Origin: Pelagivirga sediminicola
GTDB taxonomy: Bacteria; Pseudomonadota; Alphaproteobacteria; Rhodobacterales; Rhodobacteraceae
Assembly (NCBI RefSeq): GCF_003072125.1
Contig: NZ_QCYH01000001.1
Location: 558,001-622,000, forward strand
Direction of reading: 5' to 3'
DNA: 64,000 nucleotides
Shown here: positions 55,179 through 63,262 of the stretch, one piece after another
How positions within the stretch are numbered: position 1 is the first letter of the stretch
Layout of the letters: every line of letters begins with the position of its first letter
Program-made: the position numbers and the translations under genes
Notes under the pieces: generated by a model
Told to the model about the DNA's origin: nothing
The model's input: the letters and a program-made list of their open reading frames with translations, nothing else
The model's database searches: none

Positions 55179-56410
55179 CAAAAAAGGCTCATCTGCTGGG
55201 GCGGCGGCGCAAACCGCGCGCGCAGATGCGCGCTGTCGGTCAGCCCGCCCGGCGTCCAGCCGCCCGCCGTCACGAAGGCGCCCGCCTTTTTCATCGAGGC
55301 GCCCATGCGCGCGATATCCTCATAGCGCAGATGCCGGTGGCGGCGGGTGGTCAGGATGCGGTTCACCGTTTTCACGCCAAAGCCCGGCACACGCAGCAAC
55401 AGATCCCGGCTGGCGCGGTTCACGTCCAGCGGAAAAAGACCCCGATGCGCCAGCGCCCAGGCCAGCTTGGGGTCGATATCAAGGTCGAGATTGCCGTCCG
55501 GCGTGACCGAGGTAATCTCCTCCACACCGAAGCCGTAAAAGCGCAGCAGCCAATCGGCCTGGTAAAGCCGATGCTCGCGCTGCAAGGGCGGGCTGATCAG
55601 CGGCAGCTTGGCCGAGCTGTCGGGGATCGGCGAAAAGGCGGAATAATAGACGCGGCGAAGCCCATAGCCCGCGTAAAGCCGCGTGGACTGGCCCAGGATC
55701 GTGGCATCGGTTGAAGCATCTGCGCCGATGATGACTTGGGTCGATTGACCCGCGGGTGCGAATTTCGGCGGGCGTTTTCCGGAATGGCTGCGGTCCTTGG
55801 CAGCCTCGCGGCGCTGGCGCACATCGGCCATCGCGCGGCGGATCTGGCCGGGATTCTTCTCGGGCGCGTAGGTCTGGACGGCGGCGTCCGTCGGCAGCTC
55901 GACATTGATCGACAGGCGGTCGGACAAAATCCCCGCCTCGGCGATCAGTTCGGGCGCGGCGTCGGGAATGGTTTTCAGGTGAATATAGCCGCGAAAATTC
56001 TCCTCATGGCGCAATTTGCGGGCGATCTGCACCATGTCCGACATCGTGGCATCGGGCGAGCGGATGACGCCCGACGACAGGAACAGTCCCTCGATATAGT
56101 TGCGACGGTAAAACTCGATGGTCAGCTTCACGACCTCGTCCACCGAGAACCGCGCGCGCGGCACGTTCGATGACACGCGGTTGATGCAATAGCTGCAATC
56201 GTAGATGCAGAAATTGGTCATCAGGATTTTCAACAGGCTGATGCAGCGCCCGTCGGGTGCATAGCTGTGACAGATCCCGCTGCCGGTATTCGAGCCCAGA
56301 CCGCCACCGCGCGAATCGCGCTTGGTGCCGCCGGACGATGCGCAGGATGCATCGTATTTGGCGGCATCGCTGAGAATCGCAAGCTTCTGGTCCAGCGTTT
56401 GACGGGTCAT
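55178..56410 (-). CDS. Putative DNA modification/repair radical SAM protein (UdgX-linked)
   Basis: 410 aa. Radical SAM motif CIYDCSYC, SAM-domain core to about residue 270, and a C-terminal helix-hairpin-helix (LLLRVPGFGVKTVNRILTTRR) that suggests DNA binding. This family is almost always paired with DUF4130-UdgX and is taken to act in DNA repair; its chemistry is unknown. The ATG at 56410 begins MTRQTLDQKLAIL; codons upstream to 56521 run into the promoter and terminator region. See the SOS-type promoter at 56413-56445. Confidence 0.93.
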   Translation of the reverse strand: MTRQTLDQKLAILSDAAKYDASCASSGGTKRDSRGGGLGSNTGSGICHSYAPDGRCISLLKILMTNFCIYDCSYCINRVSSNVPRARFSVDEVVKLTIEFYRRNYIEGLFLSSGVIRSPDATMSDMVQIARKLRHEENFRGYIHLKTIPDAAPELIAEAGILSDRLSINVELPTDAAVQTYAPEKNPGQIRRAMADVRQRREAAKDRSHSGKRPPKFAPAGQSTQVIIGADASTDATILGQSTRLYAGYGLRRVYYSAFSPIPDSSAKLPLISPPLQREHRLYQADWLLRFYGFGVEEITSVTPDGNLDLDIDPKLAWALAHRGLFPLDVNRASRDLLLRVPGFGVKTVNRILTTRRHRHLRYEDIARMGASMKKAGAFVTAGGWTPGGLTDSAHLRARFAPPPQQMSLF

Positions 56411-56412
56411 TT

Positions 56413-56445
56413 GTTCTTTATATGTTCTCACCGCCGATCTCGCAA
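56413..56445 (-). promoter_or_regulatory. LexA (SOS) box overlapping a leaderless promoter
   Basis: GTTC-TTTATAT-GTTC (56413-56427) is a perfect match to the alphaproteobacterial LexA box GTTC-N7-GTTC. On the minus strand TTGCGA (56445-56440), 17 bases, and TATAAA (56422-56417) form a promoter whose -10 lies inside the box. A start 6-7 bases later falls at the ATG (56410), so the mRNA would be leaderless. No Shine-Dalgarno sequence is present. Confidence 0.8.
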
Positions 56446-56488
56446 GAGGCGGCACGTGCGCCGCGCGGACGGACCTATGAAAACGACA

Positions 56489-56514
56489 AAGAGCGCGCCA
56501 GACGGCGCGCTCTT
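56489..56514 (-). terminator. Terminator of gabT
   Basis: An 11-bp perfect stem (56489-56499 with 56504-56514) and a 4-base loop; on the minus strand it is followed by TTTGTCGTTTTC. It insulates gabT from the SOS-type promoter just downstream. Confidence 0.8.
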
Positions 56515-56537
56515 CGCTCAATTCTCAATCGGGGGAG

Positions 56538-57815
56538 TTACGCCGCGCGTGCCGCCGCGACCGATTCCTCCAGGATGTCCATAGCCTCGGAGAAGATCTC
56601 GTCCTCGATGGTGATCGGCGCGAGGAAGCGGATCACGTTGCCATAGACACCGCAGGTCAGCAGGATCAGGCCGCGCTTGAGCGCTTCCATGCGGATGCGG
56701 TTGGTCATGTCCGGATTCGGCGCGCTGCCGTCGGTGGTGTTGAACTCGGCCGCGACCATGAAGCCGGGGCCGCGCACATCGACCATTTCCGGCGTGTTCG
56801 AACGGATCGATTCGAGGCGCTGCTTCAGCCGCGATCCCAGCTCGTTCGCGCGGTTGCACAGGTCTTTTTCTTCGATCACGTCGAGCACGGCATTCGAGGC
56901 CGCAACGCCCAGCGGGTTGCCCGCATAGGTGCCACCCAGACCGCCGGGATGCGCCGCATCCATCATCTCGGCCCGGCCCGTCAGCGCCGCCAGCGGCAGA
57001 CCGCCGGCCAGACCCTTGGCCATGGTGGTAATGTCGGCGGCGACGTCATAGGCCTCCATCGCGAAGAGGTGGCCGGTGCGGGCAAAGCCGGTCTGCACCT
57101 CGTCGGCGATCATCACGATGCCATGCTCGTCGCACAGCTTGCGGATCTCGCGCATCAGCTCGGCCGGGGCGGAATAGAAGCCACCCTCGCCCTGCACCGG
57201 CTCGATGATCATGGCGGCAACGCGCGCGGGGTCCAGGTCGGATTTGAACAGCTGCGTCAGCGCGCGCATCGAATCTTCGACGCTCACGCCGTGCAGGTCG
57301 ATCGGGAACGGCACGTGATAGACGTCCGGCATCATCGCGCCGAAGCCTTTCTTGTAGGGCGCGACCTTGCCGGTCATCGACATGGTCATGAAGGTCCGGC
57401 CATGGAACGCGCCGCCAAAGGCGATGACGGCCGAACGGCCGGTGTGGATGCGCGCGACCTTGATCGCGTTCTCGACCGCTTCGGCGCCTGTGGTGACGAA
57501 CACGGTCTTCTTGTCGAAATTGCCCGGCACCTTTTCGTTCAGGCGCTCGGCCAGGCGGATGTAGTTCTCATAGGGCATGACCTGATGGCAGGTATGGGTG
57601 AATTTCGACAGCTGATCGGTCACGGCCTGCATCACCTTGGGGTGGCAATGGCCGGTATTGACCACCGCGATCCCGGCGGCAAAATCGATATAGCGGTTGC
57701 CCTCGACATCCCACACTTCGGCGTTCTTGGCGCGCTCGGCATAGACCTGGGTCATCATGCCCACACCCTGCGAAATGGCGCTTGTACGGCGTTCTGCGAT
57801 CTCGGCGTTCAACAT
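56538..57815 (-). CDS. gabT: 4-aminobutyrate aminotransferase family protein
   Basis: 425 aa class III PLP aminotransferase. Seen: VFVTTGAEAVENAIKVAR, FGGAFHGRTFMTMSMTGK, IADEVQTGFARTGHLFAME, and the Schiff-base lysine in ITTMAKGLAGGLPLAA. Converts 4-aminobutyrate and 2-oxoglutarate to succinate semialdehyde and glutamate. The ATG at 57815 (MLNAEIAERR) is the family start; the longer frame to 57929 runs through the divergent promoter. A cupin-type regulator divergent from it likely controls it. Confidence 0.94.
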   Translation of the reverse strand: MLNAEIAERRTSAISQGVGMMTQVYAERAKNAEVWDVEGNRYIDFAAGIAVVNTGHCHPKVMQAVTDQLSKFTHTCHQVMPYENYIRLAERLNEKVPGNFDKKTVFVTTGAEAVENAIKVARIHTGRSAVIAFGGAFHGRTFMTMSMTGKVAPYKKGFGAMMPDVYHVPFPIDLHGVSVEDSMRALTQLFKSDLDPARVAAMIIEPVQGEGGFYSAPAELMREIRKLCDEHGIVMIADEVQTGFARTGHLFAMEAYDVAADITTMAKGLAGGLPLAALTGRAEMMDAAHPGGLGGTYAGNPLGVAASNAVLDVIEEKDLCNRANELGSRLKQRLESIRSNTPEMVDVRGPGFMVAAEFNTTDGSAPNPDMTNRIRMEALKRGLILLTCGVYGNVIRFLAPITIEDEIFSEAMDILEESVAAARAA

Positions 57816-57889
57816 GACGCATCCTTTCGAGAAAAATGAAAAGAATCCCGGCGGCCCCGCCGCCATGGTTTCGGGCCTGCTGTACGCTG

Positions 57890-57906
57890 TTTTGTCAGGC
57901 ACAAAA
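57890..57906. promoter_or_regulatory. Candidate operator between gabT and the cupin regulator
   Basis: TTTTGT-CAGGC-ACAAAA, a 17-base inverted repeat centred in the 156-base divergent gap, nearly equidistant from both starts. TTGTCTCTGGCAA about 20 bases away is a weak second copy. Confidence 0.5.
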
Positions 57907-57971
57907 AGTCTGTTTATTGTCTCTGGCAAGCCTTTGATTTATCTAGGCATGGTTTTCAGACGTTCAAGGAC

Positions 57972-58541
57972 ATGAACATGCCCGACACCGCCGCCGATCT
58001 GGATCTGGGCCCGCGCCTGCGCGTCGTGCGTGCCAAGGCGGGGCTGTCGCAACGCGCGCTGGCCAAGCGGACGGGCGTGCCGAACTCGACCATCTCATTG
58101 ATCGAGGCGGGAAAAGTGAACCCGTCCGTCTCGGCGCTGAAGCGCATCCTTGAGGGCATCCCCATCGCGCTGTCGGAATTCTTCGCCTATCAGCCCGAGG
58201 CCGAGCGCAAGATGTTCTATGCCGCCGAGGAACTGACCGAGATCGGCAAGAACGGCGTGTCGCTGCGCCAGGTAGGCACCACCCTCTTCGGCCGCGCAAT
58301 GATGATACTGTCGGAAACCTACGACATCGGCGCCGATACCGGCCGCACCATGCTTGGCCACGAGGCCGAGGAAGGCGGCATCGTCGTGGAGGGCCGGATC
58401 GAGGTGACGGTGGGCGATCAGCGCAAGGTGCTGGGCCCCGGCGACGCCTATTACTTCGACAGCCGCATGCCCCACCGCTTCCGCCAGGTCGGGCCGGAGC
58501 CCTGCCGCATCGTCAGCGCCTGCACGCCACCCACATTCTAG
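57972..58541 (+). CDS. XRE-cupin transcriptional regulator (PuuR type)
   Basis: 189 aa. N-terminal helix-turn-helix (LSQRALAKRTGVPNSTISLIEAGKVNPSVSALKRIL) and C-terminal cupin domain (EEGGIVVEGRIEVTVGDQRKVLGPGDAYYFDSRMPHRF). The PuuR/SutR family regulates polyamine, GABA and amine catabolism by sensing a ligand in the cupin. AAGGA precedes the ATG. Divergence from gabT is the usual regulator-target layout. Confidence 0.93.
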   Translation: MNMPDTAADLDLGPRLRVVRAKAGLSQRALAKRTGVPNSTISLIEAGKVNPSVSALKRILEGIPIALSEFFAYQPEAERKMFYAAEELTEIGKNGVSLRQVGTTLFGRAMMILSETYDIGADTGRTMLGHEAEEGGIVVEGRIEVTVGDQRKVLGPGDAYYFDSRMPHRFRQVGPEPCRIVSACTPPTF

Positions 58542-58560
58542 GCCGCCACGCGCCAAATGC

Positions 58561-58582
58561 AAAAAACGGACCCGAAGGCCCG
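58561..58582 (-). terminator. UUCG-loop terminator of the beta-helix gene
   Basis: On the minus strand CGGGCC-TTCG-GGTCCG (one G-T pair) is followed by TTTTTT. It lies between the convergent regulator and beta-helix genes. Confidence 0.85.
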
Positions 58583-58608
58583 CTTTCCGCTACATTCACC
58601 TGCGACGC

Positions 58609-60903
58609 TCAGAACGGATCGTCGATCCGCACGACCACCGTCACCGTGCCCTTGACCGGCTGGCCGAATTGCAACCGAATCTGGTTGCGGTCCGGTCCCT
58701 GCTTGGCCTCGTAATAGGGCGCGACATATGTCACCGCGTTGCTGCCATCGCGCAGCGGCCCGGCCGGCAGGACCGATGTCACCGTCTGCGCGTAGGCCCC
58801 GAACGGCAGGCTCGCTGCCGGATCGATCGTCCATGTCGCCTGCGGCGTCACCTGCTCGTATTCCAGCAAAAGCGGGCTGCTGACCGGGTTATAGATGTTG
58901 CCGAACGTGTTGTCCGAAAAGGCGATGTTCTTGATCCGGTTGTAATCCAGATCGGCAAAGCTGGTGTCGATCCGCTCGATCCGGTCGATGGGATTGTCGA
59001 TGATGCGGAACGAATTGCCGCTGACATTCATGCCGTTCAGATAATGGCCCGCGCCATGCGGCTTGACCACAAGGAAGGTAAACCACGGCGCCACGTTGCC
59101 CGCCAGAAACACGTTGTCCACGAGGTTGAGCGCGCTGAAGGAGAACTCGCTGGAATATCCCGGCGCGCTGTCATGCTCGTTGCTCCATTCGACGAAACAA
59201 TTGTCGATATAGTTGGCACTGATCGTCGTGCGGCAATTGGTCCGCGTCAGGATCAACCCCGCACTGCGCGTGCCGGCGTTGGAGTTGTCGCCCTGAAACC
59301 AATGGTTGCCCGACACGATATTGCTGGAGCCGCCCAGCAGCGCGAAATGCCGGAAGCGCACGATGCGGTTGTCGCGCAGCTTGACGTCATTGGCATTGGC
59401 ATTCAGCGCGATCGTCTTGCGGTCCTCGACCTTCAGACTCCCCTCGTTGGACAGGAACTGGCAGCGGTCCACGATCATGCCCTGATCGCCCACCGCGAGG
59501 CTGGAGATCCCTCGATCCTTCGGCGCGGTAAAGAAACAGTCGCGGAAATGAAACCCGGTGCCCGCACGCGGCAGCATCACGCAGCTGCATTCTCCGCCGG
59601 TCTGGAATTCGACGTTGGAGATCGAGAACTTGCTGAGCTTCTCGAAGCCGCTGAAATCCAGCATGTATTTGAAGCGCCGAAAGGTGAACACCTGACTGCC
59701 CGCCGCATCATAAAGCTGCTGGCTCAGCCGCACCTCCTGCGCGGCGATATCGACGGCACTGACATATACCTCGCGGCCCACGCCGTTGCCCTCGACCACG
59801 GCACCCAGCGGAATGTTGGCGACATTGTCCACATTCGTCAGCACCAGGCTGTTGCGCGGCGAATAGGTGGCCTGCGACGTGACCACCTCGGTATCCCAGG
59901 CCGCGCGCTCCAGCGCATAGAACTGGCCGTTCTTGATCAGGCGGCGCTGGGAATAGCTGATCTTGTCGGGCACCGCGGCGCTCATGTCGATCGGCCCGCT
60001 CAGCGAGATGATGCGCCCCTGCATGTCCAGCGAATCATGCCCCGAATTGTTCAACAGCGCCTGAAACGCCTTGCGAAACGCTTCTTCCTCGTCGCCGAAG
60101 GCATCGATATAGGCGGGCAGGTTGTAGTTCTTGGCCAGTGTGAACACGTGCTGGCGCGCCATCGTTACCGTGCCGTCAAAACGCACGAAGGACTGCATCG
60201 TCACGCTGCCGCCCATCCGGTAGGTGCCGTAGGGCACCAGCACATCGCGCCCGTTCGCCGCCGCATCCGCCGCCTCGAAAGCGGGCGCGTCGTCATGCAC
60301 GCCGTCGCCGATGGCGCCATAATCGCGCACATCCACCATGCCCAGCATATCGCGCAGGAAGACGCGGGTGACATCCTCGATCACGATATCGTCGATGCGC
60401 ACGACACCGCCATTGGCGCCGGTCAGGTCCAGCCCGAAATGGCCATAGCTGGCGCCCGGTCCCCAGACCATATCCACCCCCGCGCGGTTCCCCGTGCCGA
60501 CGATGGCGCTGATCTCGACCACCTCGCCATATCGTTGCAACGTGGTCTGCGGCCCCGTCTGGACCACGCCGCTGACCTGCCCGCCGCCCGGCGCACCGGC
60601 CCAGCCGGCGATGCGCACCGTCGGCAGGTTGCCCGACAGGGCCTTGATGCGCGCGCTGATGCGCAGGTAACAGCCCGGCAGGATCGGCGTTTGCCCCATA
60701 TGGCGCAGCTTTTGCGTCGCCGTGATCTTCTGCAGCTCCAGCGCGCCACCGAAATCCTGATCGGCCGGCACAAACGCCGCATTGCTCGCGTTCTGATACG
60801 TATCCGATCCCGGGGTGCCGTTGCCGCTGGACCAGACCTGCAAGCCGCTCGCAAAGGCGGACGGCATGAAGAGGATCCCGTCAGTCACTGCCTTGTTCAT
60901 CAT
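58609..60903 (-). CDS. Large right-handed beta-helix (pectate-lyase-superfamily) protein
   Basis: 764 aa. N-terminal carbohydrate-binding-like region (about 1-185), then a pectate-lyase-3 core opening with VDVRDYGAIGDGVHDDAPAFEAA, and many solenoid rungs rich in Asn/Val/Ile (e.g. NANANDVKLRDNRIVRFRHFALL, NIVSGNHWFQGD). No classical signal peptide; the start is MMNKAVTDGILF. The fold is shared by phage tailspikes, polysaccharide lyases and surface proteins; no phage genes are near. It may bind or cut the cell's own or a host glycan. Export route unknown. Confidence 0.8.
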   Translation of the reverse strand: MMNKAVTDGILFMPSAFASGLQVWSSGNGTPGSDTYQNASNAAFVPADQDFGGALELQKITATQKLRHMGQTPILPGCYLRISARIKALSGNLPTVRIAGWAGAPGGGQVSGVVQTGPQTTLQRYGEVVEISAIVGTGNRAGVDMVWGPGASYGHFGLDLTGANGGVVRIDDIVIEDVTRVFLRDMLGMVDVRDYGAIGDGVHDDAPAFEAADAAANGRDVLVPYGTYRMGGSVTMQSFVRFDGTVTMARQHVFTLAKNYNLPAYIDAFGDEEEAFRKAFQALLNNSGHDSLDMQGRIISLSGPIDMSAAVPDKISYSQRRLIKNGQFYALERAAWDTEVVTSQATYSPRNSLVLTNVDNVANIPLGAVVEGNGVGREVYVSAVDIAAQEVRLSQQLYDAAGSQVFTFRRFKYMLDFSGFEKLSKFSISNVEFQTGGECSCVMLPRAGTGFHFRDCFFTAPKDRGISSLAVGDQGMIVDRCQFLSNEGSLKVEDRKTIALNANANDVKLRDNRIVRFRHFALLGGSSNIVSGNHWFQGDNSNAGTRSAGLILTRTNCRTTISANYIDNCFVEWSNEHDSAPGYSSEFSFSALNLVDNVFLAGNVAPWFTFLVVKPHGAGHYLNGMNVSGNSFRIIDNPIDRIERIDTSFADLDYNRIKNIAFSDNTFGNIYNPVSSPLLLEYEQVTPQATWTIDPAASLPFGAYAQTVTSVLPAGPLRDGSNAVTYVAPYYEAKQGPDRNQIRLQFGQPVKGTVTVVVRIDDPF

Positions 60904-61061
60904 TTTCCCTTTCGCATCACTTGCGCGGCCCCCTTGAGGGCGCGCGTGGATGTCACAATTGACGCCAGCCCGGGGCGCTCCCGGATGGCGAAGGGAATTA
61001 CAGAGCGAAGGTTAACCGCCGCTGGCAGCACCGTGACGGTGCCCCGCGCGCGCCGCGCGGC

Positions 61062-61469
61062 TCACGCCGTGCCTCCGGTGGCCTTGCGGATCCGGACGCC
61101 GTTGATCTTCCAGCCGCCGCCGTCCTGTTGCATCTGGTATTCCAAAATATGCAGCGCACCCTTCAGATCGCGCACCAGCACGTCCTGCCACAAAAGCCCA
61201 CCGCGTTTTTCCAGTGCCAGAAACTTCAGATCATCGGGCCGCCAGACCATCGGATAGCCGCCCTTGACCATCGCGCCGAAATTCTGCGGCGTGACGAACA
61301 TGCGCTGTATCGTCGGGCTGGCATCGGCAAAGGCCGCCTCGAAATCATCAGCCTCGAAGGCCTTGATCTGCGCGGCGATGACGGCGCGGATGGGTGCCTC
61401 CTGCGCGCGCAATTGCGGCGCGAAGGCCAGCGCAGCCGTGAGGCCCAGCGTGAAAACAATGCGTTTCAT
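61062..61469 (-). CDS. DUF4864 domain-containing secreted protein
   Basis: 135 aa. Sec signal MKRIVFTLGLTAALAFAPQLRAQ, then a DUF4864 domain: IRAVIAAQIKAFEADDFEAAFADASPTIQRMF, NFGAMVKGGYPMVWRP, and LHILEYQMQQDGGGWKINGVRIRK. The fold resembles NTF2/Tim44-like small helical-beta domains; function unknown. Single gene. Confidence 0.92.
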   Translation of the reverse strand: MKRIVFTLGLTAALAFAPQLRAQEAPIRAVIAAQIKAFEADDFEAAFADASPTIQRMFVTPQNFGAMVKGGYPMVWRPDDLKFLALEKRGGLLWQDVLVRDLKGALHILEYQMQQDGGGWKINGVRIRKATGGTA

Positions 61470-61528
61470 CGTGATATCCTCCCTCAGGGAAAGATATCGC
61501 GCGCGCGGATCAAATCAAACGCGGCGCC

Positions 61529-62524
61529 TCATTGCGCGCCAGCAAGGCCCCTCACCTGCGCCCAGAGCGCCTCCGGCACCTCGACCGCCTCGGCCGGCAC
61601 GCGGCCCTGCCCCGGCATCCGCGCGCCCTCGTCGGCGGCAACGCCCTCGGCCACGCGCGCAAGGCGGGCGGAGAAATGCTTGGACAGGCCCGGATCGACA
61701 AGCAGATAGAACTGGCCCAGATCATGCGGCGCGCCGTCAGGCGCCTTCAGGGGCGCAACGTCCTGGCTGGCCAGACTGCCGGTCATCCCCGCCGCCAGCA
61801 ACTCGGCCATGAGGCCAAAGCCCCAGCCCTTGTACCCCGCCTGCGCGCCCCCAAGGCTGACCAGCGATCCGCCCAGCGCCGCCTCGGGGTCCGTCGTCGG
61901 ATGTCCAGCCGCATCCACGGCCCAGCCTTCGGGAATCGCCTCGCCTGCCGCCCTGGCCATGGTGATCTTGCCCAGCGCGACCGTGGTGGTGGACTGGTCG
62001 AACTGCATGGCAATCCCGCCCTGCCCGTCCGGCACCGAAAACGCGATCGGGTTGGTGCCGATCACCCGGCCCTTGCCGCCCGGCGGCGCGACGATTGGCG
62101 TGGCATTGGTCAGCCCCAGCCCGATCAGCCCGGCCTGCGCGATTTGTCCGGTGAAATAGCCCAGCGATGTGCAGGTATGCGCGTGACACACCGCAAGCGA
62201 GGCCGTGCCGCACTCCCTTGTCGCCGCGATCGCCTCGGGCAATGCGCGCTGAAACGCGGCCTGCGCAAAGCCGAATTTCGCATCGACGCGCACCGAGCCG
62301 GGGCGCGGGCGCGTCACCTCCGGCACCGCATCGCCGGCAACGCGGCCGGTCTGCAACTGCTGGCAGTAGCTTTCCAGATAATAAAGCCCGCAGATCCGGT
62401 TGCCCGTCGCCTCCGCCTCGCCGATCGCATCCGCGACGCTGGCGGCGATCCATTCCTCGGCGCCGTGGCGCATCAGCGCGGCTTTCGACAGCTGTTCGAT
62501 CTCGGCAATCTCGATACGGGGCAT
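61529..62524 (-). CDS. Ldh family NAD(P)-dependent oxidoreductase (malate/lactate/ureidoglycolate type)
   Basis: 331 aa from the ATG at 62524 (MPRIEIAEIEQLSKAAL). Unusual Ldh_2 fold: conserved CHAHTCTSLGYFTGQIAQAGLIGLGLTNATPIVAPPGGKGRVIGTNPIAFSVP with the catalytic His and the GTNP loop, and GYKGWGFGLMAELLAAGMTG. Members reduce malate, 2-oxo acids, ureidoglycolate or cyclic imino acids; substrate not readable here. 54 bases after lolD, same strand. Confidence 0.92.
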   Translation of the reverse strand: MPRIEIAEIEQLSKAALMRHGAEEWIAASVADAIGEAEATGNRICGLYYLESYCQQLQTGRVAGDAVPEVTRPRPGSVRVDAKFGFAQAAFQRALPEAIAATRECGTASLAVCHAHTCTSLGYFTGQIAQAGLIGLGLTNATPIVAPPGGKGRVIGTNPIAFSVPDGQGGIAMQFDQSTTTVALGKITMARAAGEAIPEGWAVDAAGHPTTDPEAALGGSLVSLGGAQAGYKGWGFGLMAELLAAGMTGSLASQDVAPLKAPDGAPHDLGQFYLLVDPGLSKHFSARLARVAEGVAADEGARMPGQGRVPAEAVEVPEALWAQVRGLAGAQ

Positions 62525-62578
62525 GGCCGCTCCTTGAATTCGGGCCCCGACCTTCGCCGCCGCAGCCGCCGCCGTCAA

Positions 62579-63262
62579 TCACCCCGGCACGATCAACCCC
62601 TGATCCAGCTTGACCACCCGGTCCATCCGCGCCGCCAGTTCAAGGTTGTGCGTCGCGATCAGCGCCGACAGCCCGGTATCGCGCACCAGTCCCATCAGCG
62701 TGGCAAACACCTGATCCGACGTCGCCGGGTCCAGATTTCCCGTCGGCTCGTCCGCCAGCAATATCCGCGGCCCGTTGGCCAGCGCGCGGCAAAACGCAAC
62801 GCGCTGCTGCTCGCCGCCCGACATGGCCGAGGGGCGATGCCCTGCCCGCGGCCCGATACCGACATGGTCCAGCAATTCCTGCGCGCGCGCATCCGCATCG
62901 CGCCGATTTACCCCGTCGGCCAGCTGCGGCAGAACCACGTTTTCCAGCGCGGTGAACTCAGGCAGAAGGTGATGAAACTGATAGACAAATCCCACATCGC
63001 GCCGCCGCGCGATGGTGCGCCGCCGGTCGCCAAGGCCGGTCATCACCGTGTCGCCAAAGGCCACCTCGCCCGCGTCCGCCGTATCCAGCAGCCCCGCGAT
63101 ATGCAGCAAGGTCGATTTGCCCGCGCCCGAGGGCGCGACCAACGCGACGATCTCGCCCCGCGCGAGGGCCAGATCCGCGCCCTTCAGAACGGCGATCTCG
63201 TTCTGCCTGCCGCGATTATAGATCTTCTCGATCCCGCGCAGGCTCAGCACCGCATCACTCAT
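62579..63262 (-). CDS. lolD: Lipoprotein-releasing ABC transporter ATP-binding protein
   Basis: 227 aa. Drives LolCE extraction of lipoproteins from the inner membrane. Walker A PSGAGKSTLLHIAGL, Q loop and LolD-type FVYQFHHLLPEFTALENV, signature MSGGEQQRVAFCRAL, Walker B ILLADEPTGNLD. Its start overlaps the permease stop by 8 bases. Confidence 0.95.
   Translation of the reverse strand: MSDAVLSLRGIEKIYNRGRQNEIAVLKGADLALARGEIVALVAPSGAGKSTLLHIAGLLDTADAGEVAFGDTVMTGLGDRRRTIARRRDVGFVYQFHHLLPEFTALENVVLPQLADGVNRRDADARAQELLDHVGIGPRAGHRPSAMSGGEQQRVAFCRALANGPRILLADEPTGNLDPATSDQVFATLMGLVRDTGLSALIATHNLELAARMDRVVKLDQGLIVPG

Noticed and set aside
58669..61257. Plus-strand open frame of 862 codons opposite the beta-helix gene
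   Set aside because: His/Arg/Ala-rich antisense translation with no domain, while the minus strand codes a recognisable protein with binding site and terminator.
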